A program made the translations under genes and the position numbers. Below, one piece after another: positions 25,901-34,345 of a DNA stretch of 64,000 nt (position 1 is its first letter; each line of letters opens with the position of its first letter). The DNA comes from Atherix ibis (lineage: Eukaryota; Arthropoda; Insecta; Diptera; Athericidae), in contig OY282610.1 in NCBI GenBank assembly GCA_958298945.1, positions 49,235,667 through 49,299,666 of the forward strand. Direction: 5' to 3'. The notes under the pieces are model-generated. The model saw only the letters and a program-made list of their open reading frames with translations, did no database searches and was not told where the DNA came from.

Positions 25901-28900
25901 ATTATTTTTTTAGTATTATTATAATTATCGTTATTATTATTAAATTAAGAAAAAAATATTATTGAAAAAAAGACAAAATTTTGATAATTGATGCAAAATT
26001 AATTGAAAAAAATCAACCATTTTTATTGGAAATTCAAAAAAAAAATTTAAAAAAATTAATTACATACAGAAAAAAAAATAACAATAATACATTAATTAAT
26101 AGTATAAAAATGTCCATGTCCAATTATTATTTATTCTAATGTAAACATTTATTTTTCTTTTTCTGTTTGTGTCCGTCTACATTGTCAACTGTGGCTATCG
26201 ATATTTAAACATCAAGGTGGACCACCTGGAATGGGTCCAATGAATCCACGAATGAACCCGCCTCGAGGTCCTGGTATGGGACCAATGGGACCAGGTTCAT
26301 ATGCACCGGGAATGCGTGGACCACCACCAAACAGCAGTTTGGCGCCTGGTGGACCAGGTATGCCGATGGGTATGGCTGGTGGTAGACCGCAATGGCAACC
26401 AAATACATCAACGGTAAGCAATTTTTGTATTTAAATTTTAACCCTTATAATAATTTTTTTTTATTCAGCCTATGAACTATTCATCATCATCGCCTGGAAA
26501 TTATGGGGTATGTAATCTTATAAATTTGTTTTAAAGAAATTAAATAAAAAATAAGCTAATCATTTTCTTTTTCATATTCGTTGTATGATTGTAGGGACCA
26601 CCCGGATCGAGCGGGCCTCCAGGACCAGGAACACCAATAATGCCATCACCACAAGGTAAGCAGAAATGATTTTCTACGATTTTTGTCCAAATTGTGAGAG
26701 AAACTAATTTTTTTTAACCAATATTTTTAGATTCATCGAACTCAGGAGGCGAAAATATGTACACATTAATGAAACCGGTGCCGAGTGGCAATATGGGCGG
26801 GGTAAGTTGAATATTGGCAAAAATTGAGATTTTTTTAAAGGTTTTTCCCTTTTACTCTAACACAAAATCTAAGGCATATTAAAGAATTTTATAAAAATTG
26901 ATCAAAATTGAAGGTGATGTGTTAAAAATATTTGTTTTTATTATATGATTAGCAATCTTCTAAATTTGTGTTATTTTCCCCCCAAAGGAATTCCCAATGG
27001 GTGGTGGACCAGATGGAGGTCCAATGGGGCCAATGGGTCCTAATACAATGGGACCTGTACTTAATGGCGATGGATTAGATGGCATGAAAAATTCTCCGGC
27101 AAATGGTGGACCAGGAACACCGAGAGAAGATTCGGGTAGTGGTATGGGTGATTATAATTTAGGCGCATTCGGACCCGGCGAAAATGTAAGTAAACAAAAT
27201 TTTTTCCATAACCATTTCTGAAAGTAATCGATATGCAAACAACAAAATCAATAATGACTGCATTGCATTAATTAAGAAGAAAAATAACCACAAGAACAGT
27301 ACAGCAACTAAATTAGTTTTCGATAAGATAAAAATATATCTTATTGAAATATACATAAATAAGATAAAGAAGTTTGTTCGATGTTTTTTTTATTTATTTG
27401 TTGTTTTTTTTTTATCACTATCAAATGATAATTTGGAGGATTTGTTGAATTTTTCATAATAAAATTCGTATAGAAAAAAAGAAAGAAAGAGAAAGAGAGG
27501 GAAATATTTTTTTTTTATATATTTTTTCCAATACATTTATTTCAATGTAATTTATTCATCAGTGTAGGAGGGGAAAACTATAAAATATTTGGTTTCTTTT
27601 TATAGAGTATATATTTTGTAATGCACTTTTGAGACTATTTTCATATTTTGAAATAGAAGAACAACGGTTAACTATTAATTATTATATAATTGATGGATGA
27701 ATAGACAAAAGAAAAAACCAAATCGACAAAATAATTATTAATAAATTATTAAAAATGAAAAATTTGTGTTAAAGTGCATTATAGGAAATATCTATGTTTG
27801 TTTACGCGTTACTATATACAGTATGATGAGAACGATACAAAAAAAATTAACTCTCACCGTTTTTCGATCAGTGTTTTTTTTTTAAATTTCAGTTCAAAAT
27901 AAGGCGAAATGTCAACGGAGAAAACTTGTTGAGTCGATATTGCAGTGCTTACAAAATTCATTTGCTCTATCATTTATGATTTTCATTAATTGCGCCAGAA
28001 CAAAACATGAAAACCCATTTTAAGATTGGCAATTTACTAAAGCGTTACGCCATCTATTTGTGACATGACAGAACTAATTCAATGATCAGAATTTACTGTT
28101 CAATATTTTAAGAAAACCCATAAACTCCTAAAACATTGTTAACATTTTGCTTTTGCTATTTTCCAATGTTATTGCCCTAACTACACTTTTAATGAGTTTA
28201 TAAAATTCTATTATTATTATCACGCCACTCTCTACCAATTTTCACCATTTTTATAAGAAGCGATCATTCCACCACCTGCACGTACTATTTTGAAAGTGTT
28301 AATATTTTCCGTCAAAAATTAGTTTCGGTACAGTGCAATAAAGAGGGTCTTTTTCTCTCCTTATTTTTTTATACTATAAAATCTAACCCAAAAAGTGTCC
28401 TGTTTTTGACAGCAAAACAATGGAAAAGGCTTATAATTCACAAGCTGAAGAACTGTCCCCATAGTTTCTAACGCCATCTATTAGGCTTTGTCTAATTAAT
28501 TATTATTTCATTCTTTTGTAATAATTTTTAATATTTTGTAAATTAAATTAGTCGACGGAATTTGATTTAATTAAAATTGAGTTATAATTTTATAAATTAA
28601 ATGAGTTACGGAGGAGCGATCGCTCTCCAATATACAGGGATCTTACGGAGTTACGGTGCGATTGCTCTCCAATGTATGTGTACAGGGAGAAATAGTAACA
28701 GCTGTCAAAAAGTGATTTCAATAGCGAAATTTATTCAATTTTATTTCTATTCTTTTCGTTATTTTTGAGGTTTTAAAACTTTCCAAGTGTTAGTTTTTCT
28801 TTCAAAAAAAAAAATCCATTTTCGAATTTTCATCAACTTTACCCAATTTACCGTTGTGCTTTAGTTTAACCAAATTCTCCCTGTTTAGAAAATTATTTTC

Positions 28901-30896
28901 CCTCTCAAAATTTTCTGCTGCCTTATTTAATCCGGTTTCATACAGGGCCCCTTGAAAACGCGTTATTTATGAAAACGTTTGCAAATTGCACTTGACTTAA
29001 TACTGTATATCTTCTGATATGATAATGTATACTATAAAAATTATTCTCCATATAAGCAGCGTTTCCTATTCTCACCTTTCATAATGTAACAATCTAAATA
29101 ATAGTCTTAGAAGCGTAGAAAGTATAGAAATGCAAAGTGGGAAAGCTGTCAAAAAACCGAGAAATTTTTTGCACACTGTCGCAGGAAAAACATTACTTTG
29201 AAAAGTCAAATTCAATTACAATCGAATAAGAGCACTTCAATTTTGGCATGTAGATTGATCACTGAAAAAAAAATTACGATGGAGTTACAACGCAAAATCA
29301 TAGTGAATATTGATTCGGAGATGTTTCTCAAAAATAATTAACAATTTATTGTTGTTAATAGTCATTAAAAAACAACATTGAAAATATTTTCTTAAAAAAA
29401 AAAAAGTTTTCTATTAATCTTAAAAGTAAATGTTGACAATGTCCATAAGCCTCAATAGATGGTGGTAGTAGCGCAGAAATGGTATAGGACGCATACGCAT
29501 TGGCTGGAATAAATAAGGGCATTGAAGAAAAAACCTCCCTTGAATCCATATATCTACATTCTCCGAGGTTAGAAAAAACTGTACATTTTTGACATTTTTT
29601 CTTAATTTACTGTTCAATCATCTGAGCTATAAATGACTTGGATATAGTCATGATTAAAATATTTTGATCACAACAATGTTCATTTAAATTTTTCGTTATA
29701 ATATAAAAACTTAAAGACGGTGAGAAAGAGCTTGAAAAAAAATGATTTTTGAATTAAAAAAATTAGATTTTTATTAATTTTGTTATCCACTATTTAAATA
29801 CTGTATATCCTAACGTACTAAGCAAATTTATTTATTCGTTTATTTATTTATTTATTATTTGAATAAGAACGAAACAACAACAATATGGTTTTTTTTTCTG
29901 ATCACCTATTTATTAATATATTTTTTGTTTGTTTGTTTTTTTTTCTTTTTAAATTTATATATTTATTTAGTTAACTTAATTGTACAATTATACATATTTG
30001 TAAGTAAATAATACAATCGATAATATTATTTTGTTAAAAAAGCGAATTTTTTTTTGTGTGTTTTAAAATAAGAAAAATGCAACATTCAGCGTTTTTTTTA
30101 TACATTTACATATACATACATACATGCATACAGGCATATATTTATCAATAATATCATAATTATTTGTAAATATTTATTTCACATCATTTTAATAATAATT
30201 ATTATTGTTATTATTATTTGAATTATTTTTTTTAATTGATTTAACTATTTATCAACTATGTGTGATTAACTAATTAATAGTTTTATTCCATGTCACATGA
30301 TTTAGAAGCAACAAATTAAAAAAAAAATTATTTATTAGAATTATTAAAAATGACAAGATTATATAAAAAAAAACCTAAGATGATTTTTTTTTTATGTCAT
30401 TATACATAGACGACAATATATTTTTTCTATAATTAGTTGAGCAATTTGATCGAAAATATTTTGACATATTGCTTTTGAGGTTATGTTTGCAAATCACTTT
30501 TGCGGTTAAGTCCACTTAATTTGTTTTTTTTTTTTATTGTGTCACCGAGTTTTTATTTTATTTTTATTTGTTTTATATTTTGGTTTTTATTAGTTTTTTT
30601 GGTCAATTGTGAAAAAGCATATTGAGAATTGTACCATTTTTTAAATATTTTTTTTTCTGATCATCTAAGAAAATATGTTTTCTTTTTCATTATATTCACA
30701 TAAATGAATAGGCAAATACATATGTACGTACACATACATACATTGCATATATGTACATGATTTTTTTTTTAAATTATTTATATTTTTGGAATATATTATT
30801 TTGATTTTTATTTTTGTTTTCAATGAGAAATTTTTGATTATGACGAAAACCGATATATACTTTAATTTTGTAGTTGGTTTGTGTAAGTTTATTATA

Positions 30897-30931
<35 letters not shown>

Positions 30932-31081
30932 AATATAATAATAGTCATTATTACTTTTTTTTATTGGAAAAGAAAAGAAAGATTCAACGAAATTATTATC
31001 GAAAAATTGGTAAAATATAAAAAGAGAATATTGCTGACAAAAAAAACAATTAAAATGTGATGTTGATGTTTTTTTTAATCA

Positions 31082-31122
<41 letters not shown>

Positions 31123-34042
31123 ACGATTACAATTATTATGACTTTGAAATTGTTCATTAAAATATTATTTTATTTATAGTTTTTTTTTTGTAATTTTGTT
31201 TTTCTTCATATATACACAAAATTATATATTTATACATATACATATACATTTATAGTTGATGGGTGTAAATTTATCTTATTTAATTACGTTTCAAATACCT
31301 AATATATTATATTACACATAATACATCACTCTCCATTTCTATAATAAAATATCATTTTTGTTTCTAAATATTCTTTATATTATTGTAATAATTATTGTTA
31401 TTCTGTTATTTTTGTTTGTTTGTTGCAATTAAATACCACTTCAATATTATTTTATATATACTTTTCATATTATTATTGGTACATTATTAACTTATTAATT
31501 ATTATATTAAATACAGTATCATTAAATATATCCGCCATCATAGAAAATTGATATTAATTTATTCTTTCATATAACAGCGAATTATTTTCCTTCCTAAATA
31601 AATTGGTTTTTAATAAAAAATTTTCCCATTTGGTTATTGGGTTTTTAGAGTAGTTTATTTTCTCTCTTTCTCTATACAACTAGATATTATATAACAAAGT
31701 AAAAAAAATTTCTTAGCATTCTTTCATACGAATACCTCCTTCTCTTACAACATCTTTACGCACTACACACTTATCTTATTATGAAATTACTATTATTTTG
31801 TTTAAAATTAATTTACTGATAAACATTTATAATCAGTAATATGCCATTTAATAAATAATATTCTACATTTTTATTTTATAGTATATTTTAAACAATTCTC
31901 AATCTTCTATGCTGTAGTGCACTAATATTATGTTGTAAATGATAGATTCTTAAATTTCTATGTTATAATATTTTTACTATCTAGATTCTCAGTAAAAGTA
32001 CAAAAATTATTGTCTTAACGTAGTTAAATTAGAATTATTTCTTAAAAATATTAATTTTTAACTATTATCAAGGAGAATTTTTTATAATCAGAAGCTGTCA
32101 TACATTATTCTGAAGAAAAACTGTTATATTCGTAACTATTTCTATCACAGGTATCGTGCATACATTTGTACACCCAGCGCCCCCTTACTGAATATGAAAC
32201 ATTCTAAACTAAAATATCTGTTAAACGTGTACGAAAATATAGTTTAAATTAAAAACTAGTCCCATAAAATATTTTTTCTAACAACAAATGAAATTTCCCG
32301 CATAATTTACAATAAAAGTTACAATATAGTTTCTTAACAAAAATATTATAAAATAGCTAATTTATTATTATTCGTAAATTAATTAAAATAATCCAAATAA
32401 GATCGTCCATTGTGAAATGTATGCTTTTTTATTATTGGTTAAGTGTAGATATTCTGAAAAGTTCAGTAAAAAAAAGCATTTAAATAAATTAACCAGTTTT
32501 TCATTTTATTCTCTAATGTAATTGCTTAATAAAATAAAAATTCTAATTATTATAGTCTATAGTTGCTTACGGCTTTTAAATTTATATTAAGACGTAGTAA
32601 TTTTCTATAGTTTAGTATAATCCGGTTGACATTATTCTTTTTGAAAAAGAAAGAAAAATACAAAATTCAATTATTTTCAAAAATATTGGTTTTATTTTAT
32701 TTAGCCTTTTTTTTAGTAGTTATTTTTCTAAATCAAAATTATATCTGCTATATTAAAAATTATTTTTAAGATGATATTTTTTTTTAAATTATTATAATTC
32801 CTTTTTATGTTTTTATTTTATAATATGGAAATTTTAAAAATATAATTTAAAAAATTCGAATACATATGGAAAAACGACAATAAAAAAATCCCTATTAGGA
32901 GAATAAAATAAATAAAAATAAAATAATACAAAAATATATGATTAAATATAAAAATAACTAATAGTCAATTAGTGCGTTTTGACTACTTTCGTTTTTCTTA
33001 AATTGGGAAATTTAAAAATATATATCTAGCTAAGATAATATAACCATTTTTATGCAATTCTTAAGTAAATATCAAATGATAGTGAATATATATGAATTTC
33101 TATTTTTAAATAGTTCAAATTTGACTGCAAATGACAGTTGCCATTAAGTTATCTATTCGTGTCAAACGACATCTATAAAAATCGTTCACTGTTAAAAGTT
33201 GTTCGTAAGATCAACTAAGTCCACTTTTACACAAGAGACAGGCACGCTTAAATATGCTGTTTTATTTTACTACCAGTCAGACGCATGGCATATTGTCTGA
33301 AATAATTGTTCTTTTATGATTTATTCCACAATATAATTTTTTTAACATATGCTAACATTTTTTTAATAATCTGATATATTGATTTTAATTTAAATAATTC
33401 AAATATTATGTTTGCATTAATTTTTTTGTAATTTCCACATGCCGTGTTCGGGAATATTATTAAAAATATTTAAACATGAATTTCTACATTTTTTATTTTA
33501 TTTTTTTTTGTGTGTGTAATATTTTACATATTTTTGTGTGCTAATTTTTCATTTAATTCAAATGTTACCCATTATATAATTTTAAAACAAAAACTTTTGT
33601 ATTTGTCAGTAATTTTTTTATTACATAGTTAAGATAATTATTGCAGTAATTTTTTTAAAAATATTTAATTAAGTTAACTAATTTAAATACAGAATAGAAG
33701 AATCTAAACAAGTTTTTAGGAAAAGTTACTTAAAAAACTAGCAAACTAGAAGGCGTTCTTCTATAAAAAATTTTGTTCTTCAAGAAATTAAAAAAAAAAC
33801 CGAAATAATTTTAAGGATAATTTGATGTATTTCATAGTTGACACAATTAGTAAAAGTATCAAAATGAAACGAAAACAAAAAATAGATAAGAACAAAAAAT
33901 ACAATTAAAACTTAAGCAAACAATATTTTAGATAATTAAAAAGTTTTTTTTTTTAATTTTTAATTTAAATTGAAAAATTAATTCCTAGACAAAACATATA
34001 AAAAAACCACATTTACTTATGCTATATATATATATATTTACT

Positions 34043-34094
<52 letters not shown>

Positions 34095-34256
34095 TATGAG
34101 TATATACATAAATAAATTAGAAACTGGTATTGGAATTTTTATAATTTACAGGATCAAACTGAGTCAGCAGCTATCCTCAAAATAAAGGAAAGCATGCAGG
34201 AGGAGGCGAAACGATTTGAGAAAGATTCAGACCATCCTGATTATTTCATGCAATAA
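11149..34256 (+). CDS. Ssdp: Ssdp (SSBP family), 3' part, spliced
   Basis: Sequence-specific single-stranded DNA-binding protein, the insect member of the SSBP2/3/4 family. Known family role: a nuclear partner that binds and stabilises Chip/LDB in LIM-homeodomain complexes through an N-terminal LisH-containing domain. Predicted exons: 11149-11241, 15041-15124, 16526-16577, optional 19688-19717, 26217-26413, 26469-26507, 26595-26655, 26731-26801, 26988-27185, 34152-34256. All junctions are GT-AG and phase-compatible, giving 299 residues (309 with the microexon). Family blocks visible: MRPSPPTHPSSQQ, YPSGPRPGVRMPQG, MPNSMDPTRQG, NPRMNPPRGPGMG, YSSSSPGNYG, GTPIMPSPQ, NSGGENMYTLMKPVP, NSPANGGPGTPRED. 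The protein is Pro/Gly/Met-rich and probably disordered, a transactivation-type region. The N-terminal domain is not found and should be encoded upstream of the window. Confidence 0.9.
12441..12486 (+). repeat. (AAT)n microsatellite
   Basis: About fifteen uninterrupted AAT triplets within the Ssdp intron. Confidence 0.9.
12759..13180. repeat. Tandem repeat, unit about 185 bp, two and a bit copies
   Basis: Units begin at AGATGG: 12759, 12943 and 13130 (spacing 184 and 187). Shared words include ATTTACCAATAGATGG, AGTTCTAAT-AACCATGCG and TAATATTTG. The third copy is truncated after about 50 bases, and the bases just before 12759 (TCTAATAAGACAAATG) look like a unit tail, so the array once extended left. 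Divergence is high, so it is old. The AGATGGCG word recurs elsewhere (9872, 21735, 23846). Confidence 0.75.
13985..14034 (+). repeat. (ATT)n microsatellite
   Basis: ATT triplets with one GTT interruption, inside the Ssdp intron. Confidence 0.9.
15041..15124 (+). CDS. Ssdp: Ssdp exon b
   Basis: Acceptor AACTCAACAG, donor GTGAGT. It is 84 nt, phase 0/0, coding 28 residues with PFMGAPRYPSGPRPGVRMPQ, the family's PRYPSGPRP block, ending GNDFNG. Confidence 0.9.
15125..16525 (+). other. Ssdp intron (1.4 kb)
   Basis: GTGAGT to TTACAG. AT-rich with no conserved coding content; the open frame 15257-15466 has no recognisable domain and is judged a chance frame. Confidence 0.75.
16526..16577 (+). CDS. 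Ssdp: Ssdp exon c
   Basis: Acceptor TGTTATTACAG, donor GTATAA. It is 52 nt, coding PPGQPPMMPNSMDPTRQ plus the first base of a Gly codon (phase 1). NSMDPTRQ is one of the most conserved SSBP blocks, shared with vertebrate SSBP3. The donor joins in frame either to the microexon at 19688 or directly to 26217. Confidence 0.9.
17921..18288. mobile_element. MITE copy 1 (long inverted repeats, 3-bp AAT target duplication)
   Basis: A 368-bp non-coding element. The ends are long inverted repeats: left AGGCGTTTTCCATTAGACCA, right the reverse complement with one mismatch in that stretch, continuing through CAATTTT-CTACTAGTCGGTAG. It is flanked on both sides by AAT (17918-17920, 18289-18291). Inside is a direct pair of ACTGAGTTTA-TCACACATAA motifs. 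Two further full-length copies lie at 45812-46181 and 46367-46734. A 3-bp AT-rich target duplication is what PIF/Harbinger-type transposases leave, but no autonomous partner is visible here. Confidence 0.88.
19688..19717 (+). CDS. Ssdp: Ssdp predicted 30-nt microexon
   Basis: Preceded by a good pyrimidine tract and acceptor (TACTCTATCCCCCAATACAG) and followed by GTAGGC. It is 30 nt, entering and leaving in phase 1, so it inserts ten residues (GEAGDFVAWQ) between TRQ and GGPPG without changing the frame. Its skipping is also in frame. It stands out from the surrounding AT-rich DNA by composition. The coding sense is inferred from the open frame and splice sites; expression is not shown. Confidence 0.65.
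19922..19963 (+). repeat. (ATT)n microsatellite
   Basis: Uninterrupted ATT triplets about 200 bases downstream of the predicted microexon. Confidence 0.9.
20370..20700. repeat. Dispersed intronic repeat, copy 1
   Basis: Shares with 29140-29470 the ordered words TTTTTTGCACACTATCACG, TAGATTGACGACTG...AAATTTACGACTGAGTTACAAC, GAATATTGATTC, and CTCATGGGCCTCAATAATGG. Non-coding and unclassified; no inverted repeats recognised. Confidence 0.6.
20790..21080 (-). pseudogene. Very decayed transposon remnant
   Basis: Ends in CAGCGGTCAAATGATAGAAATG and TGTACTTTCC (21041-21065), matching the right edge of the decayed copies at 10671, 38627 and 49330. Upstream scraps (GCTGTAATTTGGCCATTACCTGAC) resemble the same family (compare 48850). 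No usable reading frame. Confidence 0.45.
23440..23860. repeat. Dispersed intronic repeat, copy 2
   Basis: Shares TTGATCACT, GAATATTGATTCAGTGT, ATAAGAGCATTGA and TCTGTAAGGTTAGGAAAAT with the copy at 29140-29610. Diverged; non-coding. Confidence 0.5.
24950..25480 (-). pseudogene. Decayed Tc1/mariner-superfamily transposase fragment
   Basis: Minus-strand translation around 25130-25020 gives VAHFQLNGFVSKKNCRIWATDN, the region after the first catalytic Asp (consensus SDEAHFxLNGxVNKQNCRIW). The catalytic Asp position itself reads Asn/Val (INVAHF). Flanks carry stops. Likely an old insertion in the Ssdp intron. Confidence 0.6.
26217..26413 (+). CDS. Ssdp: Ssdp exon d (Gly/Pro/Met-rich)
   Basis: The acceptor at 26215-26216 is the first AG after the pyrimidine-rich stretch 26150-26185. 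It is 197 nt; two bases complete a Gly codon, then 65 codons including GPMNPRMNPPRGPGMGPMGP and GRPQWQPNTST. The donor is GTAAGC. The Gly/Pro/Met repeats are typical of SSBP proteins. Antisense open frames over this exon are shadows. Confidence 0.92.
26469..26507 (+). CDS. Ssdp: Ssdp exon e
   Basis: Acceptor TTTTTATTCAG, donor GTATGT. It is 39 nt coding PMNYSSSSPGNYG, the invariant YSSSSPGNY block of the family. The preceding intron is only 55 bp. Confidence 0.92.
26595..26655 (+). CDS. Ssdp: Ssdp exon f
   Basis: Acceptor ATGATTGTAG, donor GTAAGC. It is 61 nt coding GPPGSSGPPGPGTPIMPSPQ and one base of the next codon (phase 1). GTPIMPSP is shared with vertebrate SSBPs. Confidence 0.92.
26731..26801 (+). 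CDS. Ssdp: Ssdp exon g
   Basis: Acceptor CAATATTTTTAG, donor GTAAGT. It is 71 nt; two bases complete an Asp codon, followed by SSNSGGENMYTLMKPVPSGN, the family's NSGxNMYTLM block. Confidence 0.92.
26988..27185 (+). CDS. Ssdp: Ssdp exon h
   Basis: Acceptor TTTTCCCCCCAAAG, donor GTAAGT. It is 198 nt, phase 0/0, 66 codons starting EFPMGGGPDGG and including NSPANGGPGTPREDSGSGMG and DYNLGAFGPGEN. The PGTPREDxGxxG block matches the vertebrate PGTPRDDGEMGG region. Reading through into the intron gives a stop after about nine extra residues, so intron retention would give a shorter C-terminus. Confidence 0.92.
28603..28695. repeat. Short direct duplication with GAGCGATCGCTC palindrome
   Basis: GAGTTACGGAGGAGCGATCG...TCTCCAATATACAGGGA (28603-28640) is repeated as GAGTTACGGTGCGATTG...TCTCCAATGTATG-GTACAGGGA (28654-28693). 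The first copy contains the 12-bp perfect palindrome GAGCGATCGCTC (28614-28625). GC-richer than its surroundings. Confidence 0.7.
29140..29610. repeat. Dispersed intronic repeat, copy 3
   Basis: Best preserved member together with 20370-20700: TTTTTTGCACACTGTCGC, TAGATTGATCACTG, GGAGTTACAACGCAAAA, GAATATTGATTCGG, CATAAGCCTCAATAGATGG, AATAAGGGCATTGA and TCCGAGGTTAGAAAAA in order. No coding content; class unknown. Confidence 0.6.
30898..31121 (+). repeat. Two (ATT)n microsatellites
   Basis: ATT runs at about 30898-30930 and 31084-31121 within the last Ssdp intron. Confidence 0.85.
34046..34088 (+). repeat. (TA)n run upstream of the last Ssdp exon
   Basis: About 21 TA units followed by CATATATATGAG, ending about 60 bases before the acceptor at 34150-34151. 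Near the position of a branch point, so its length may vary and could influence splicing; that effect is inference. Confidence 0.9.
34152..34256 (+). CDS. Ssdp: Ssdp terminal coding exon and stop
   Basis: Acceptor TTATAATTTACAG. It codes 34 residues: DQTESAAILKIKESMQEEAK followed by RFEKDSDHPDYFMQ and TAA (34254-34256). A short charged, probably helical C-terminus unlike the vertebrate SSBP end. The exon is clearly coding by composition and joins in phase 0 to GPGEN. The similarity to insect Ssdp ends is from memory. Confidence 0.88.
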   Translation, partial: DQTESAAILKIKESMQEEAKRFEKDSDHPDYFMQ

Positions 34257-34345
34257 CATCCCTTTCCCAAAGGCTAATTAATATAACAAAAAAAAAAAAA
34301 AAAAAAAAAAAAACAAATTAAAAATCAAAATAAACAATAAAAGAG
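34257..34345 (+). other. Ssdp: Start of Ssdp 3'UTR with candidate poly(A) signals
   Basis: A 22-base A run near 34290 and two AATAAA hexamers (34329-34334, 34336-34341) follow the stop codon. In such AT-rich DNA AATAAA occurs often by chance, so the true transcript end may lie far downstream. Confidence 0.3.

Larger units (their letters stand above)
16578..26216 (+). other. Ssdp intron region (9.6 kb) holding a microexon and repeats
   Basis: Spans from GTATAA to the acceptor at 26215-26216. It contains a predicted 30-nt microexon (19688-19717), a MITE (17921-18288), members of a dispersed repeat (about 20370-20700, 23440-23860, 24600-24840), a decayed transposon edge near 21042 and a decayed transposase (about 24950-25480). 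Other stretches of 18300-19680 and 21200-23400 show only AT-rich DNA. Confidence 0.75.
27186..34151 (+). other. Last Ssdp intron (7.0 kb)
   Basis: GTAAGT to ATTTACAG. AT-rich with microsatellites, a dispersed repeat (29140-29610), a short duplicated motif at 28603-28695 and a long TA run just before the acceptor. No other coding gene recognised; open frames at 27159-27356 and 29355-29617 on the minus strand have no family features. Confidence 0.8.

Noticed and set aside
26205..26434. Minus-strand open frames over the Ssdp exon at 26217
   Set aside because: They are antisense shadows of the Gly/Pro/Met-rich exon; the plus frame has splice sites and matches the SSBP family.
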